Shown here: piece by piece, positions 1-9,109 of the stretch
Numbering within the stretch: position 1 is the stretch's first letter
How the letters are laid out: each line of letters starts with the position of its first letter
Source: Undibacterium pigrum
GTDB lineage: Bacteria > Pseudomonadota > Gammaproteobacteria > Burkholderiales > Burkholderiaceae_D
NCBI RefSeq assembly: GCF_003201815.1
Contig: NZ_QJKB01000019.1
Location: forward strand, 1-64,000
Direction: 5' to 3'
DNA: 64,000 nucleotides
Made by a program: the position numbers and the translations under genes
Notes under the pieces: generated by a model
Database searches by the model: none
Seen by the model: the letters and a program-made list of their open reading frames with translations, nothing else
What the model was told of the DNA's origin: nothing

Positions 1-2335
1 TTGGCAGTGGTGAGAGTATAAGAACCCGCCTGACCAGTCAGGGACAGTTTCGATACATCAATGGTGTCGCCACCGACGATGTTGACGGCGGAGACTGATA
101 AAACGCCAGTTGCTGCATCGTAGGTGGAACTCAGGATGCTTGGTGCGGCATTCGATACCGTAATGCCATTGCCAGTCAAGTCAGCGATGTTGCCGCCGGT
201 GATGACGCTGTTCCAGTCGTCGGCTGCGGCGATGTTATAAGTTGTGGAACTGCTTGCGGAGGAGGTGCCGTTTTTATTGAGCAGGCTATCCACGGCCGCA
301 ATATCCGCACCGGCCAGAGTAAAGGTAAAGCTGGTATCTGATGTGACTTCAACGTTGCCTGTCGTGGACAGGGTGCGGGTGGCTCCGCCTTCACCGGTAA
401 TGGTCAGTTTGGAAATCGTGACGTCATTCGTGGCACCTATGGTCTTGACCAGGTTGGTGCCGGTGATGGTGAAGACGTGTGTTGTACCGTCGTAGGTTGC
501 TGAGGTGATCGTTGGGGATGTGACGTTGGATACAGTCACGCCATTGCCAGTCAGGTCCGCGGTGGTATTAACTGTGGTATCCCAGCCAGCCGCGGCAGCA
601 AGATTAAATGTTGTGGTATCAACAGCCGTTGTACCGTTATTGTTCAGTACACCATTCACTGCCAGTTTGTCGGCAGCATTCAGGGTTACTGCGAATGCAG
701 TGGCACTGGTAGCAGTGATGTTTGCGGTTGTCAGGGTATATGACCCAGCCTGACCAGTGACGGAAAGTTTGGATACATCAATGGTATCACCATTGGCCAG
801 GTTAGTACCTGTAACGGACAATATGCCGGTGCTGGCGTCATAGGTGGCTGAGGTGATTGTTGGTGAAGCGACGTTCGATACGGTAATACCATTGCCTGCC
901 AGGTCAGCGATATTGAGCGTCGCATCAGCACCGTTGGCCCAGTCATCCGCCGCCGCCAGGTTGTAAGTCGTGCCACCTACCGACTGCGTACCATTGTTAT
1001 TGAGCAGGGTGCGCAAGCCCAGTTTATCGGTCGCAGACAGTACCAGTGTAAAGCTGGTGTCAGAAGTGATTTCTACATTAGCCGTATCAGTCAATGCATA
1101 GGTACTACCACCTTGTCCGGTTAGCGTGAACTTATTGGCGATAATATCGTTGGTGGCACCTGCACGATGGGTAAATCCGGTACCGGTGACCACCAGCGTG
1201 CCTGTGCTGGCATCATAAGTGGCTGAGGTGACAGTGGGTGCCGCAACCGTGGCAGTGATGCCATTGCCAGTCAGATCAGCATCGACGACCGCAGCATCAG
1301 CACCAGCTGTCCAGTTTTCTGCAGCGGCCAGGTTGTAGGTAGTGCCACCGGTGGAACTGGCGCCGTTTTTGTTGATGATCTGATTGACGCCGGATTTGTC
1401 GGTTGCGCTCAGGACCAGCGTAAATTGTGTATTGCTGGTGGTGGCGATATCAACATTGCTGGTGTCAGTGAGCGTATAAGTGCTGCCACCTTCACCAGTC
1501 AGTGTGAATTTATTCGCGACAATATCGTTGTTTGCCCCAGTAAGCTGCAGGAAACCAGTGCCTGTGACAACCAGAGTTCCGGTAGAGGAATCGTAGGTGG
1601 CAGAAGTAATGGTGGGTGTAGGGACATTCGATACAGTCAGCGCGTTGGTGGCATCAGAAATATCGCCGTTCGTAATGCTGCTGTTCCAGTCATCAAATGC
1701 GACCACATTGTATGTTGAGCCGCTGGTCGAAGTCGTGCCGTTTTTGTTGAGCAAGCTATCAACAATAATCCTGTCATTGCCGCTTAACTGTACAGAAAAA
1801 GTGGTGCCGTCTGTAATCTCAACGTTGCTGGAAATGGTCAGTGTGCGCCCTGTTCCACCTTCGCCAACGATGCGAAGTTTATTGACTGTAATATCATTGG
1901 TCGCGCCTATGGTTTTTACCAGGCCCGTGCCTGTGACAGACAGGATACCTGTTGCAGCGTCATAGGCGGCAGAGGTGATTGTTGGTGCTGTGACGTTGGA
2001 GACTGTAACTCCATTGCCAGTCAAGTCGGCAGATGCAGCGGCAGTCACATCCCAGTTGGCAGCGGCTGCCAGGTTGAAAGTGATGCCACCGGTCGCGGAG
2101 GTAGTCCCGTTGTTGTTGAGCACGCCATTGACAGCAATCTTGTCGGCCGCACTAAGAGTGACTGAGAAAGCCGAGCTACTGCTGGCAGTAACGTTGGGTG
2201 ACGTTAGAGTATAGGTCCCACCCTGGCCGGTAAGCGACAGCTTGGATACATCAATCGTACCACCATTAGTGATACTACTACCGGTAACAGACAGAACGCC
2301 AGTGCTTGCGTCATAGGTTGCGCTGGTAATAGACG
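1..2335 (-). repeat. Tandem ~350-380 bp coding repeats (about 7 units)
   Basis: The minus-strand frame repeats a unit beginning with variants of [19 protein letters not shown] and ending with NLAAA..W......[11 protein letters not shown]. The YDASTG codons recur near 117, 490, 838, 1208, 1591, 1958 and 2307. Spacing falls in two classes, about 350 bp and about 370-383 bp. The longer units carry an extra stretch (GATNDI.V.K) and a ..GEGG. variant. DNA identity between units is high but imperfect, as in units that duplicate and then diverge. Confidence 0.85.
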
Positions 2336-3506
2336 TGCCTGGTTGTATGTTGGCAAGAACAATGTCATCGAAACTTGCATAACGCACCTTGCTACTGTTC
2401 GAGGTCGCGGTCATGACAATCTTGGTAACGCCAGTCATCCCGCTAAAATTGAGAGTTGTTTGCGTACCGCTAGCGCCTGCAATCGACTTGTTGTTCGTCG
2501 CAACCAGGGTATTACTCGCGTTATATCCTTTGAATACTAAGTCCTGAGACAGGCTCTGGGTAATTAATACAATAGAAGTTGCATCAAACTGTTGGCCGGT
2601 TTGGAAAGAAAAAGTAATAGAGGTCTCGGTCCCGGCATCGTAGTAATCGGTTGTAATGTAGCCGGAGGGATCTCTGGAAATATCTTTTACAGTCCCGTCA
2701 ATCTTGAATAAATAGGCTGAATTACCGTTTACCTGGTAAATGACGTCGTTCACTCCACTTGAAGCACCACCTGCAACACCGCCTGGGCTCCCTGGGGCAT
2801 TGAAGTTTGCTGCGGTACCAAAATTCAGCGTTGCCGAAGCAATATTCAGTACATTGTGGTAGAGCGCTGCCAACTGTGGATTTCCAACAGTGCTTGCCTC
2901 AATACTGCCACTGTTGACCTCAAGATCCCAGTTGGCATTAAATGGCTTACCACCAGTCAAGTCATTCGAAGCTGCAATATCTGCACCCGTCATGACAGCC
3001 AACTGGTCAATAAACGTTTTTCCCTGATTGGCACCAATATCGCAACCATACAGAAGGATGTCGCCGTCCTTGCTCAGAGAGTCACCGATGATTTTCAGTT
3101 CTGCCGCATGGCTTCCCAAACTGGACTGATCAAGTATTAGCCCCCCCAGATTGACCGATGCTTCCTTGCCGTGAGAAATCAAATGCAAGGCATCGATGTC
3201 CTTGCGGCCAGCAAGAATGTCGGCCATTTGCTTGAGACCGTCTTTGCTGGAATCCAGAATATGTATTTCCCGACCATTCCCTATGCCTTTGAGCAGCGTA
3301 TCGATGTCGCGCACATTGTCTTCGACGAAGACAATTTCTACCCGGCCAGTTACTGGTGGAGCCGAAGGGGCGCTTGAATTGGCTGGTGCCGTCAATATTT
3401 CCAGGGCTGCAGCATCAAATTTGGGCGCTTCAGGTTGCGTGGTAACACCACTGTTAATGCTCAGGATATCGAATTCAGTTTGTTTGTTGATGATTGAGTT
3501 GTTCAT
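1..3506 (-). CDS. Giant DUF4347 repeat surface protein, N-terminal 1168 residues (partial)
   Basis: The reading frame is open from the ATG at 3506 to the window edge, so the C-terminus is missing. Residues 1-50 are a low-complexity leader with no classical signal peptide. Residues about 55-200 look like a DUF4347 domain, with an ISHG motif near residue 110 and YGCDIG near 152. This domain is known at the N-terminus of very large adhesin-like proteins of Gram-negative bacteria. A 150-200 residue beta-rich linker follows, then Thr/Ser/Asn/Gly-rich tandem repeats. Lack of a Sec signal fits type I secretion, but the C-terminal signal that would show this lies outside the window. The start overlaps the stop of the upstream sulfotransferase gene (ATGA), so translation is probably coupled. 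The export route and any adhesive role are inferred. Confidence 0.85.
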   Translation of the reverse strand, partial: MNNSIINKQTEFDILSINSGVTTQPEAPKFDAAALEILTAPANSSAPSAPPVTGRVEIVFVEDNVRDIDTLLKGIGNGREIHILDSSKDGLKQMADILAGRKDIDALHLISHGKEASVNLGGLILDQSSLGSHAAELKIIGDSLSKDGDILLYGCDIGANQGKTFIDQLAVMTGADIAASNDLTGGKPFNANWDLEVNSGSIEASTVGNPQLAALYHNVLNIASATLNFGTAANFNAPGSPGGVAGGASSGVNDVIYQVNGNSAYLFKIDGTVKDISRDPSGYITTDYYDAGTETSITFSFQTGQQFDATSIVLITQSLSQDLVFKGYNASNTLVATNNKSIAGASGTQTTLNFSGMTGVTKIVMTATSNSSKVRYASFDDIVLANIQPGTSITSATYDASTGVLSVTGSSITNGGTIDVSKLSLTGQGGTYTLTSPNVTASSSSAFSVTLSAADKIAVNGVLNNNGTTSATGGITFNLAAAANWDVTAAASADLTGNGVTVSNVTAPTITSAAYDAATGILSVTGTGLVKTIGATNDITVNKLRIVGEGGTGRTLTISSNVEITDGTTFSVQLSGNDRIIVDSLLNKNGTTSTSGSTYNVVAFDDWNSSITNGDISDATNALTVSNVPTPTITSATYDSSTGTLVVTGTGFLQLTGANNDIVANKFTLTGEGGSTYTLTDTSNVDIATTSNTQFTLVLSATDKSGVNQIINKNGASSTGGTTYNLAAAENWTAGADAAVVDADLTGNGITATVAAPTVTSATYDASTGTLVVTGTGFTHRAGATNDIIANKFTLTGQGGSTYALTDTANVEITSDTSFTLVLSATDKLGLRTLLNNNGTQSVGGTTYNLAAADDWANGADATLNIADLAGNGITVSNVASPTITSATYDASTGILSVTGTNLANGDTIDVSKLSVTGQAGSYTLTTANITATSATAFAVTLNAADKLAVNGVLNNNGTTAVDTTTFNLAAAAGWDTTVNTTADLTGNGVTVSNVTSPTITSATYDGTTHVFTITGTNLVKTIGATNDVTISKLTITGEGGATRTLSTTGNVEVTSDTSFTFTLAGADIAAVDSLLNKNGTSSASSSTTYNIAAADDWNSVITGGNIADLTGNGITVSNAAPSILSSTYDAATGVLSVSAVNIVGGDTIDVSKLSLTGQAGSYTLTTA

Positions 3507-4351
3507 GATTCGTTTTCTTTCACATTTAACTTGGGAGCAATGACATTTGCTGCACTACCACTAGGGTCGGACCAGAACGTCAGTTTCGAGTATTTGTCAA
3601 ATAAATCAGGGGGGAGGACGGTACGTCTTTCAGTAAATTCAACTTTTGGTTTTACCCTGTGAAGGCCAGGCGCACCGAGTTGCAAGTCAAAATCTGGTGC
3701 GTCGTATTCCAGTGTTTCAAAATCGTGCTGGAAATAAGGTTCATCGATGAACTGGTACAACAGTCGCATGATTTTTTCTGGTGCTTGAGCCAGCAAGTCG
3801 TAGTCAATCACCAGCAGAGATTTTGCATGCTCCCCGTAAAAGGCTTCTCGCAATCCTGCCCACGAATAGCCAACCATCTGATCATGTTGTGCAAGACCTT
3901 CACAGCGTTGATAGACAGTGCTGCGTGACATATTGCCGCCAAACAGTTTACTGTTCTCATAAGGGTTACTACGAAATTGGCGCTCTATACTATCCATGAC
4001 CCAGCCAACATTGCGTACGCAAGCGATCATTTTGGCACGAGGAAATAAATCCATTAACAGCGGTAACTTGGAACTCCACATGCGGTTGGTGTCAAAAATC
4101 ACTTCTTTGTTCAGTTCATTTTTGTAATAGGCATCGAAAAGACCTTGCATGACGTCTTTTCGCTGTGTCTGGCTAAGCAGACTGGATACCTCACTTCCGG
4201 CACTCATTTGTGCGAGCACAGCATTTACCAGAGCGCCAACAGCGCTGCTCATTCCAGCCTGGAAACGCGGATTTTGCCTCAAGATGGCTGCCAGCAAGGT
4301 TGAGCCAGAACGTGGTAAGCCTGAAATGAAATGGTATTTGGCTAGTGACAT
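3503..4351 (-). CDS. Sulfotransferase family protein (P-loop, PAPS-dependent)
   Basis: This 282-residue protein opens with a 5'-phosphosulfate-binding loop, [15 protein letters not shown], at residues 9-23, the hallmark of PAPS-dependent sulfotransferases. A following stretch ([21 protein letters not shown], around 105-125) resembles the 3'-phosphate-binding region with Arg and Ser. It has no signal peptide, so it should act in the cytoplasm and transfer sulfate from PAPS to a hydroxyl. Family members act on proteins, glycans or small molecules, and the sequence does not say which. Its stop overlaps the start of the DUF4347 giant gene and an APS kinase gene lies 184 bp upstream on the same strand. 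This makes the giant protein or its glycans the natural substrate candidate (inference). Confidence 0.85.
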   Translation of the reverse strand: MSLAKYHFISGLPRSGSTLLAAILRQNPRFQAGMSSAVGALVNAVLAQMSAGSEVSSLLSQTQRKDVMQGLFDAYYKNELNKEVIFDTNRMWSSKLPLLMDLFPRAKMIACVRNVGWVMDSIERQFRSNPYENSKLFGGNMSRSTVYQRCEGLAQHDQMVGYSWAGLREAFYGEHAKSLLVIDYDLLAQAPEKIMRLLYQFIDEPYFQHDFETLEYDAPDFDLQLGAPGLHRVKPKVEFTERRTVLPPDLFDKYSKLTFWSDPSGSAANVIAPKLNVKENES

Positions 4352-4535
4352 GGGATATTTGTGTTGTCCAAATTGAAAAATGGTATTAACGCAATTTATA
4401 TTGCAATGTTTATCGGCTAGATTATCGAAAAATTAATCAAGTTAATGCAAAGCCGTAAGCTCATCGTAATAGCGAAAAAAATGTCTATAGCCTGATTCAC
4501 CAGATCGGAAATGAGTTTTAATAATTGCCATATGT

Positions 4536-5096
4536 TCACACTCGCAAAAATGAAGTCAGTTGAACAATTGCATCTGCCAAGCTTGTTTGATTCGTGTCTA
4601 TTACACATTCGGCAGAAGTTGGTGCTTCATAAGGCGCTGATATACCAGTCAATTGAAGCGAGGGATTTTGTTTGGCTTTTGCATACCAGCCCTTCGGGTC
4701 ACGTTGCTGGCAGACATGTAAGGGGGTCGAAACGTAGGTTTCGACAAACTTGTCATGACCTATGATGCCACGGGCCAGGGCTCGCCCACGCATGCTGGGA
4801 GAGACCAGAGCGACTATGGCAGATATGCCGTTGAGATTAAGCAAGCGAGCGACTTCTGCCGTTCTGCGGCCTTGCTCTTCACGGTCAGCCAGGCTAAAGC
4901 CCAGGTCCTTGGATAAGCCCTGTCTTATTTCATCGCCGTCCAGCACGCACACGGGGATAGATAGTTCTCGCAGATGCCGGGCAAGGGTTTGCGCAAGTGT
5001 TGTTTTCCCCGCGCCGGGCAGGCCACTTAGCCACCAGGTTTTGACTCTGTTTGCAGCAGGTTCTGCACTGCTTTCCGTTTGATTACTTCCAGGCAT
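4536..5096 (-). CDS. cysC: Adenylylsulfate (APS) kinase
   Basis: The protein phosphorylates adenylyl sulfate at the 3' position to give PAPS, the sulfate donor of sulfotransferases. Walker A is GLPGAGKTT near residue 28. The family blocks LDGDEIRQGLSKDLGFS and ADREE follow, then STPL.VC..RDPKGWYAKA and LTGISAPYEAP. The usual LDGDN reads LDGDE here, a small departure. I chose ATG 5096; an in-frame GTG at 5102 is the alternative. This stand-alone CysC is not next to cysDN or the reductive cysteine genes, but heads a cluster with a sulfotransferase, so its PAPS is probably for sulfation rather than assimilation. Confidence 0.9.
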   Translation of the reverse strand: MPGSNQTESSAEPAANRVKTWWLSGLPGAGKTTLAQTLARHLRELSIPVCVLDGDEIRQGLSKDLGFSLADREEQGRRTAEVARLLNLNGISAIVALVSPSMRGRALARGIIGHDKFVETYVSTPLHVCQQRDPKGWYAKAKQNPSLQLTGISAPYEAPTSAECVIDTNQTSLADAIVQLTSFLRV

Positions 5097-5244
5097 CCGC
5101 ACACCACCGATAAGCTAAAAAAATCGGGACTAAGCAGAAACCCGATACGTAACAAATCAAAAATCCAGGACTGAATAAAGGGCACTGCCATTGCATTATC
5201 GCCGTCAATCAGTTGGATCGCCGATATTTCTGATTTGCAATTTA

Positions 5245-5290
5245 TCTTGATAAATCAAGAAGATAAATGATTAAGTGTTAAAAAATTAAC
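5245..5290 (-). promoter_or_regulatory. AT-rich control region of the cysC cluster with two dyads
   Basis: The 5097-5418 stretch has no gene and is strongly AT-rich. It contains a perfect dyad TCTTGA-TAAA-TCAAGA (5245-5260) and a second, GTTAA-AAAA-TTAAC (5277-5290). They lie 150-195 bp upstream of cysC, where a regulator of the minus-strand cluster could bind. No confident -35/-10 pair was picked. The regulator is unknown. Confidence 0.35.
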
Positions 5291-5418
5291 TGCAATATTA
5301 ACATTGAAAACTTTTTTTGCGTGCAAATGTAACAAAAAATCTGCTAATTAATTAAGCAAATTAGATGAAAAATTTGAATGACACATAGATAAGCTTAAAA
5401 AGTCTTGTCACAGAGAAA

Positions 5419-5748
5419 TTAATTGAAGAAAACCTGGTAATAAACACAGGTTCCACCGTCTTCATGTGGACGTTGATATTGCCCTTTGGCATGGTCAGCC
5501 AGGGTAGGTGCGACAGTCCAGATGTGTCTGCCCAAGGCAGGGTGTTCAACAAAATAATTATCTTGTGCCAGTGGCTGCCTGGATGATCCTGCAAAAATCA
5601 ATAGCAAAGGGGTGCGGAAATTTTCTGGTATGCCCCGGCGTGGACGTTCTTCTGCTTCTACCAGTTCGAGATGCATGACGCCATTCGAGGTTTCGAGTTG
5701 AAATTTGTTGCCGATGAGGGGGTGTACTTGTTCTAGGCTGATGGTCAT
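5419..5748 (-). CDS. DUF6916-like small protein
   Basis: About 109 residues from ATG 5748; a TTG at 5778 is an upstream alternative. It has the pattern I associate with DUF6916: an N-terminal LEQVHPLIGNKFQLE, a central LELVEAEERPR and LLLIFAGSSRQPLAQDNYFVEHPALG, and a terminal CVYYQVFFN. Proteins of this type are often encoded beside phage-tail-collar (Mdp-type) proteins, and one lies 2.6 kb away here. No signal peptide or membrane segment. Function unknown. It is divergent from the GNAT gene with a 56-bp gap, so the two probably share a control region. Confidence 0.6.
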   Translation of the reverse strand: MTISLEQVHPLIGNKFQLETSNGVMHLELVEAEERPRRGIPENFRTPLLLIFAGSSRQPLAQDNYFVEHPALGRHIWTVAPTLADHAKGQYQRPHEDGGTCVYYQVFFN

Positions 5749-5804
5749 GATCAATGTTGTGAAAAGTTTCACTTGCAAGAAAACACAAGCATAGGCAGGA
5801 TAAT

Positions 5805-6413
5805 ATGCATGTTATTTTAACCAGCTTGGGAGTGCTTGTGTATAAATTACCTGCTGCGCTTGGATTGCGTGAAGTGCATGAAGACGATCAGGCGTTTCTG
5901 GATGTACTGTATGCCAGCCGCCGTGAAGACTTGCGACAAATGCCCATGGATGCTGCCTTCATCGCGCAAATGATCAAAATGCAACAGCATGTACAGATGG
6001 AGGGCGTCAGGCTGAATTATCCTGAGGCCAGGCATGTGATTGTTGAGCACGCTGGTCAGCCTGTCGGGCGTGTCATTATCCATGCTGGCAGCGATGAATT
6101 GCGTCTGATCGATATTGCGATTATTCCTTCAGCGCAACGTCAAGGTATCGCCAAGACTATTTTGCTGGCTCTGCAGGCAGATGCACAAGACCAGGGAAAG
6201 GGAGTCAGCCTCGCCGTTGAACAAACTAACTTCGCCGCGCGCGGTTTGTATTTGAAATTGGGTTTTGTGGCACTCGGGGCTGATGCCCTGTTTGAGCAAA
6301 TGCACTGGCAGGCTCAGGAGCTTGCCGGGACAAACACTTTAAACGAGGTATTGCCCGCCAACACTCTCGCTAACAAGATCACACAACAAGGGCAGTTTGA
6401 TGCGACAGCCTAG
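5805..6413 (+). CDS. GNAT family N-acetyltransferase
   Basis: 202 residues. The acetyl-CoA-binding core is visible as LRLIDIAIIPSAQRQGIAKTIL (about 100-121), with the R/Q-x-x-G-x-A motif A, followed by LAVEQTNFAARGLYLKLGFV, the usual motif B with its AxxLYxKLGF. The N-terminal AALGLREVHEDDQAFLDVLYASRREDL is typical of GNATs. Substrate is unknown. It is the first gene of a plus-strand operon and its last 14 bp overlap the next gene. GNATs in this setting, beside a collar-domain protein and a sulfotransferase, are candidates for modifying that protein, which is inference. Confidence 0.8.
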   Translation: MHVILTSLGVLVYKLPAALGLREVHEDDQAFLDVLYASRREDLRQMPMDAAFIAQMIKMQQHVQMEGVRLNYPEARHVIVEHAGQPVGRVIIHAGSDELRLIDIAIIPSAQRQGIAKTILLALQADAQDQGKGVSLAVEQTNFAARGLYLKLGFVALGADALFEQMHWQAQELAGTNTLNEVLPANTLANKITQQGQFDATA

Positions 6414-7119
6414 CCGTTATCTGAAGTTACCTTTCAGTTTTGATTTAGCCCGCTTGCATGCAGAACTGCTGCAACTCGAGGCCTCAGATTGGATCAGTCA
6501 TTTCAATACCAATGCCTACGTCAACAACTGGACCTGCCTGCCCTTGCGTGCGGTGGATGGCCGTATTGATCACATCATGCCTGTGAATGAAGGCAATTTT
6601 CAGGATACGGCACTCATGCAAAGTTGCCCTTATTTACGGGAAGTGGTTGATACGTTTCAATGTGACAAAACATCTGTGCGCCTGATGTCGCTGGAGGCTG
6701 GCGGTATTATCAAAGAGCACAGGGACGATGGTACTTCGCTGGAGGATGGGATTACCCGTCTGCATGTACCCATCACCACGACACCCGACGTGCTGTTCAC
6801 CATTGATGGCGAAGAAGTGCATTTTTCTGCTGGTGATACCTGGTATCTGAATGCCGCTTGCCTGCATGGCGTGGTGAATCGGGGCAGCCAGGCACGGGTG
6901 CATTTGATGATAGATTGCATCAGTAATGACTGGCTGGAGCGAGTGTTTCTGGAGGCTGGATGGATTGCCAGACCAAAACCAAAATATGATGATCCGGCCA
7001 TTCATGACGGCAATGTACAGGAAGTGATCGCCATGCTGCGTGCCACGGGGCAAAGTGCTGGTCTCCAAATTGCCAGCCGCCTTGAAGCAATCCGGCTCGG
7101 ACAGGCATCAGCGGGTTGA
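6400..7119 (+). CDS. Aspartyl/asparaginyl beta-hydroxylase-like 2-oxoglutarate oxygenase
   Basis: Predicted Fe(II)/2-oxoglutarate oxygenase of the Asp/Asn beta-hydroxylase (cupin-fold) family. The facial metal ligands are likely the His of KEHRD (near residue 104) and the His of CLHGVVNRG; the Arg of ARVHLMIDC would bind 2-oxoglutarate. FSAGDTWYLNA is the usual pre-motif. These enzymes hydroxylate amino-acid residues in proteins or free amino acids. Starts TTG 6397 and ATG 6400 are both possible; I prefer the ATG, with AAGGGCA upstream. It overlaps the GNAT gene at its start and nearly touches the sulfotransferase gene, so the three are co-translated. Confidence 0.8.
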   Translation: MRQPSRYLKLPFSFDLARLHAELLQLEASDWISHFNTNAYVNNWTCLPLRAVDGRIDHIMPVNEGNFQDTALMQSCPYLREVVDTFQCDKTSVRLMSLEAGGIIKEHRDDGTSLEDGITRLHVPITTTPDVLFTIDGEEVHFSAGDTWYLNAACLHGVVNRGSQARVHLMIDCISNDWLERVFLEAGWIARPKPKYDDPAIHDGNVQEVIAMLRATGQSAGLQIASRLEAIRLGQASAG

Positions 7120-7121
7120 AT

Positions 7122-8165
7122 ATGCAAATTAATCGCATAGGTAATAAAGTCGGTTTTGTGGCCGAAGAAAGAGCTTTGTTGCGCGGCCAGCAGATCAATG
7201 AAGGTGATTTGCCTTCGATGCTGGGCTGGTATCCGGTAACAATTGATGCTGCTACGGAAAATGTATGCTGGCGTTATTTGGGAGAGGCGCGGTTTCTGGA
7301 GTCTTTTTTTCTCGACACACTGAACCAGCAAAGCCGCGAGCAAAGGCAAGTTTGCCACACACCGATAGAAAGCTTGCATGAGCGACTTGCATGCATGCCA
7401 CAGGTGGCACCCACGGCTTTTATTTTCCATGTGTCACGCTGCGGTTCTACCTTGCTGACGCAGATGCTGGCGTCGCTGCCACATTGCATCGTGATGTCTG
7501 AACCGCCTGTCATTGATGCATTTTTTCGCTATTGCCACGAGCAAGCTGCAGCAGAAAATGCGATACCTGTTTTTCGGGCCCTGATCGCCGCTCTGGGACA
7601 AAGACGGCGTGACGAAGAGACTCATTTTTTTATCAAATTTGATAGCTGGCATTTGCCCTGGCTACCCTTTGTGCGCAAGGCCTATCCTGCCATCCCTATC
7701 ATTTTTTTATACCGTGAACCGCAGGCTGTGCTTGCTTCACACCAGCGTCAACGTGGGCCGCAGATGATACCTGGCTTGCTTAATACGTCCCGGCTCAAAC
7801 CCGTTGTATCTGGCTTTCCTGCCGCAGATTTTGATGCCTATGCTGCGAGTATGCTGCACAGCATGTATTGCGCAGGGCTGGAACATGCTGAGGCTGAAGA
7901 TTTGCTCCTGTTGAATTATCAGCAATTGCCTGATGTGGTTTGGTCAGATTTGCTGAGTCTTTTTCAACTTGATTGCGATGAACAATTATTGGAGAAACTG
8001 AAACAGCGATCAGGCTTGCATTCAAAACACCGGCACATCAGCTTTAACGGCGATCCTCAACCCAGCGGTCTCGTACCAGCAAAGCCAGGTTCAGATTTTG
8101 CAGACCTCTGCGAGCAAAAGTATAGTCAACTAGAGCAATTGCGCACAAAAGTTAAAATTTGTTAA
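7122..8165 (+). CDS. Second sulfotransferase-type P-loop protein
   Basis: 347 residues. An N-terminal region of about 100 residues (GWYPVTIDAATENVCWRYLG) precedes a phosphosulfate-binding loop, FHVSRCGSTLLTQML, at about 106-120. FLYREPQAVLASHQRQRG around 195-212 looks like the 3'-phosphate-binding segment. The sequence is clearly different from the 3503-4351 sulfotransferase, so this is not a local duplication. ATG 7122 is chosen; TTG 7116 would overlap the previous stop. Adjacent to a beta-hydroxylase, it could sulfate a newly made hydroxyl, but no substrate can be read from sequence. Confidence 0.75.
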   Translation: MQINRIGNKVGFVAEERALLRGQQINEGDLPSMLGWYPVTIDAATENVCWRYLGEARFLESFFLDTLNQQSREQRQVCHTPIESLHERLACMPQVAPTAFIFHVSRCGSTLLTQMLASLPHCIVMSEPPVIDAFFRYCHEQAAAENAIPVFRALIAALGQRRRDEETHFFIKFDSWHLPWLPFVRKAYPAIPIIFLYREPQAVLASHQRQRGPQMIPGLLNTSRLKPVVSGFPAADFDAYAASMLHSMYCAGLEHAEAEDLLLLNYQQLPDVVWSDLLSLFQLDCDEQLLEKLKQRSGLHSKHRHISFNGDPQPSGLVPAKPGSDFADLCEQKYSQLEQLRTKVKIC

Positions 8166-8232
8166 CTGATGTGACGATGAAAAATTTGCAGTGTATTTTT
8201 TGCACAAGGGTTGTAGAATTGGTTTGCTTTTT

Positions 8233-8261
8233 TTGAAATTGCTTGTTTGTTTGCATATTAA
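8233..8261 (+). promoter_or_regulatory. Candidate sigma-70 promoter of the tail-collar gene
   Basis: TTGAAA (8233-8238), a 17-bp spacer and TATTAA (8256-8261) give a good housekeeping promoter match. It lies in the 203-bp gap after the sulfotransferase gene, implying a leader of about 100 nt and separate control of the collar protein. Confidence 0.45.
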
Positions 8262-8368
8262 AGCCATTGATGAAAGCCCTGAATTCAACTCCCTGGTGAA
8301 GGGGTGGATGCAGAAGAGACTAGATAGCACAATCCCTATTTAAACGATAACTTGAATTGGAGTATGCA

Positions 8369-9064
8369 ATGGATGCATTTATGGGTACCGTATTGGCCGT
8401 AGGCTTTAACTATCCTCCTCGTGGCTGGCTGTTCTGCAATGGACAAACTGTGCCTATCCAGCAAAATTCTGCCATGTTTGCCCTGTTGGGTACCATGTAT
8501 GGTGGTGATGGCCAAAATACATTTGGCATACCTGATCTGCGTGGACGTGTTGTTGTTGGCTCCCAAGCGCAAGGACCTGGTTTGCAGAATGTGTCGCAAG
8601 GTGAAAGAGCGGGTAGTAATAATGTAACTGTCATTTCCAATGGTACTGCCACGGTCACCTTGAACTCAACCAATTTGCCTTCACACAATCATAGCGTTTC
8701 AATAAGCGGCAGTAGTTTTGGCGCAACTTCTGTGTTGAATGCGACAAGTAACGGACCTGCGTCACCTGCATCAGGCGGAACAGCTCCGTCTGCAAACGCT
8801 GCGCTTTGCAACTCTGGCACAGGTGGTACTGCCGGGGCAGTCTATTTGCCAACAACTGGCGATGCAACAAATTTGGTAGCGCTCAACACCAAGAGTGTGG
8901 AGACTACTTTGACTGGTACTGCAAACGTTACTTCTGGGAACACAGGCACTGGTAGTCCGCTGACTGTGCCAGTCGTATCGAGTGCTACGATCTCTATCAT
9001 GCAACCTTACCTGGGTTTGAACTACATCATCGCGATGGAAGGTATCTTCCCATCCAGGAACTAA
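8369..9064 (+). CDS. Phage-tail-collar domain protein (microcystin-dependent protein type)
   Basis: 231 residues. The start MDAFMGTVLAVGFNYPPRGWLFCNGQ shows the collar-domain block, followed by FALLGTMYGGDGQNTFGIPDLRGRVVVG, the conserved core of Tail_Collar/MdpB-like proteins. The C-terminal two-thirds is rich in Thr, Ser, Asn and Gly (beta structure) and ends with QPYLGLNYIIAMEGIFPSRN, the usual ending. ATG 8369 has GGAG at 8359-8362; an upstream in-frame TTG at 8357 overlaps that site and is unlikely. There are no phage genes nearby. Such chromosomal proteins are thought to be exported or surface structures, but their role is not known. It is followed by a strong terminator. Confidence 0.85.
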   Translation: MDAFMGTVLAVGFNYPPRGWLFCNGQTVPIQQNSAMFALLGTMYGGDGQNTFGIPDLRGRVVVGSQAQGPGLQNVSQGERAGSNNVTVISNGTATVTLNSTNLPSHNHSVSISGSSFGATSVLNATSNGPASPASGGTAPSANAALCNSGTGGTAGAVYLPTTGDATNLVALNTKSVETTLTGTANVTSGNTGTGSPLTVPVVSSATISIMQPYLGLNYIIAMEGIFPSRN

Positions 9065-9080
9065 GTTTTTCCTGTCCGAT

Positions 9081-9109
9081 AAAAAATGGCGCAGTCTGCG
9101 CCATTTTTT
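9081..9109 (+). terminator. Rho-independent terminator after the collar gene
   Basis: AAAAAATGGCGCAG, a short loop and CTGCGCCATTTTTT form a perfect stem with A and T tracts on both sides. It can serve both converging genes and slightly overlaps the prmC stop codon. Confidence 0.85.

Noticed and set aside
176-3543. Several short plus-strand and minus-strand ORFs in 176-3543
   Set aside because: They lie across the giant minus-strand reading frame, which is continuous and has repeat structure; they are antisense or other-frame shadows.
8369-9064. Prophage remnant because of the tail-collar domain
   Set aside because: No other phage genes are nearby, and free-standing chromosomal collar (Mdp-type) proteins are common.
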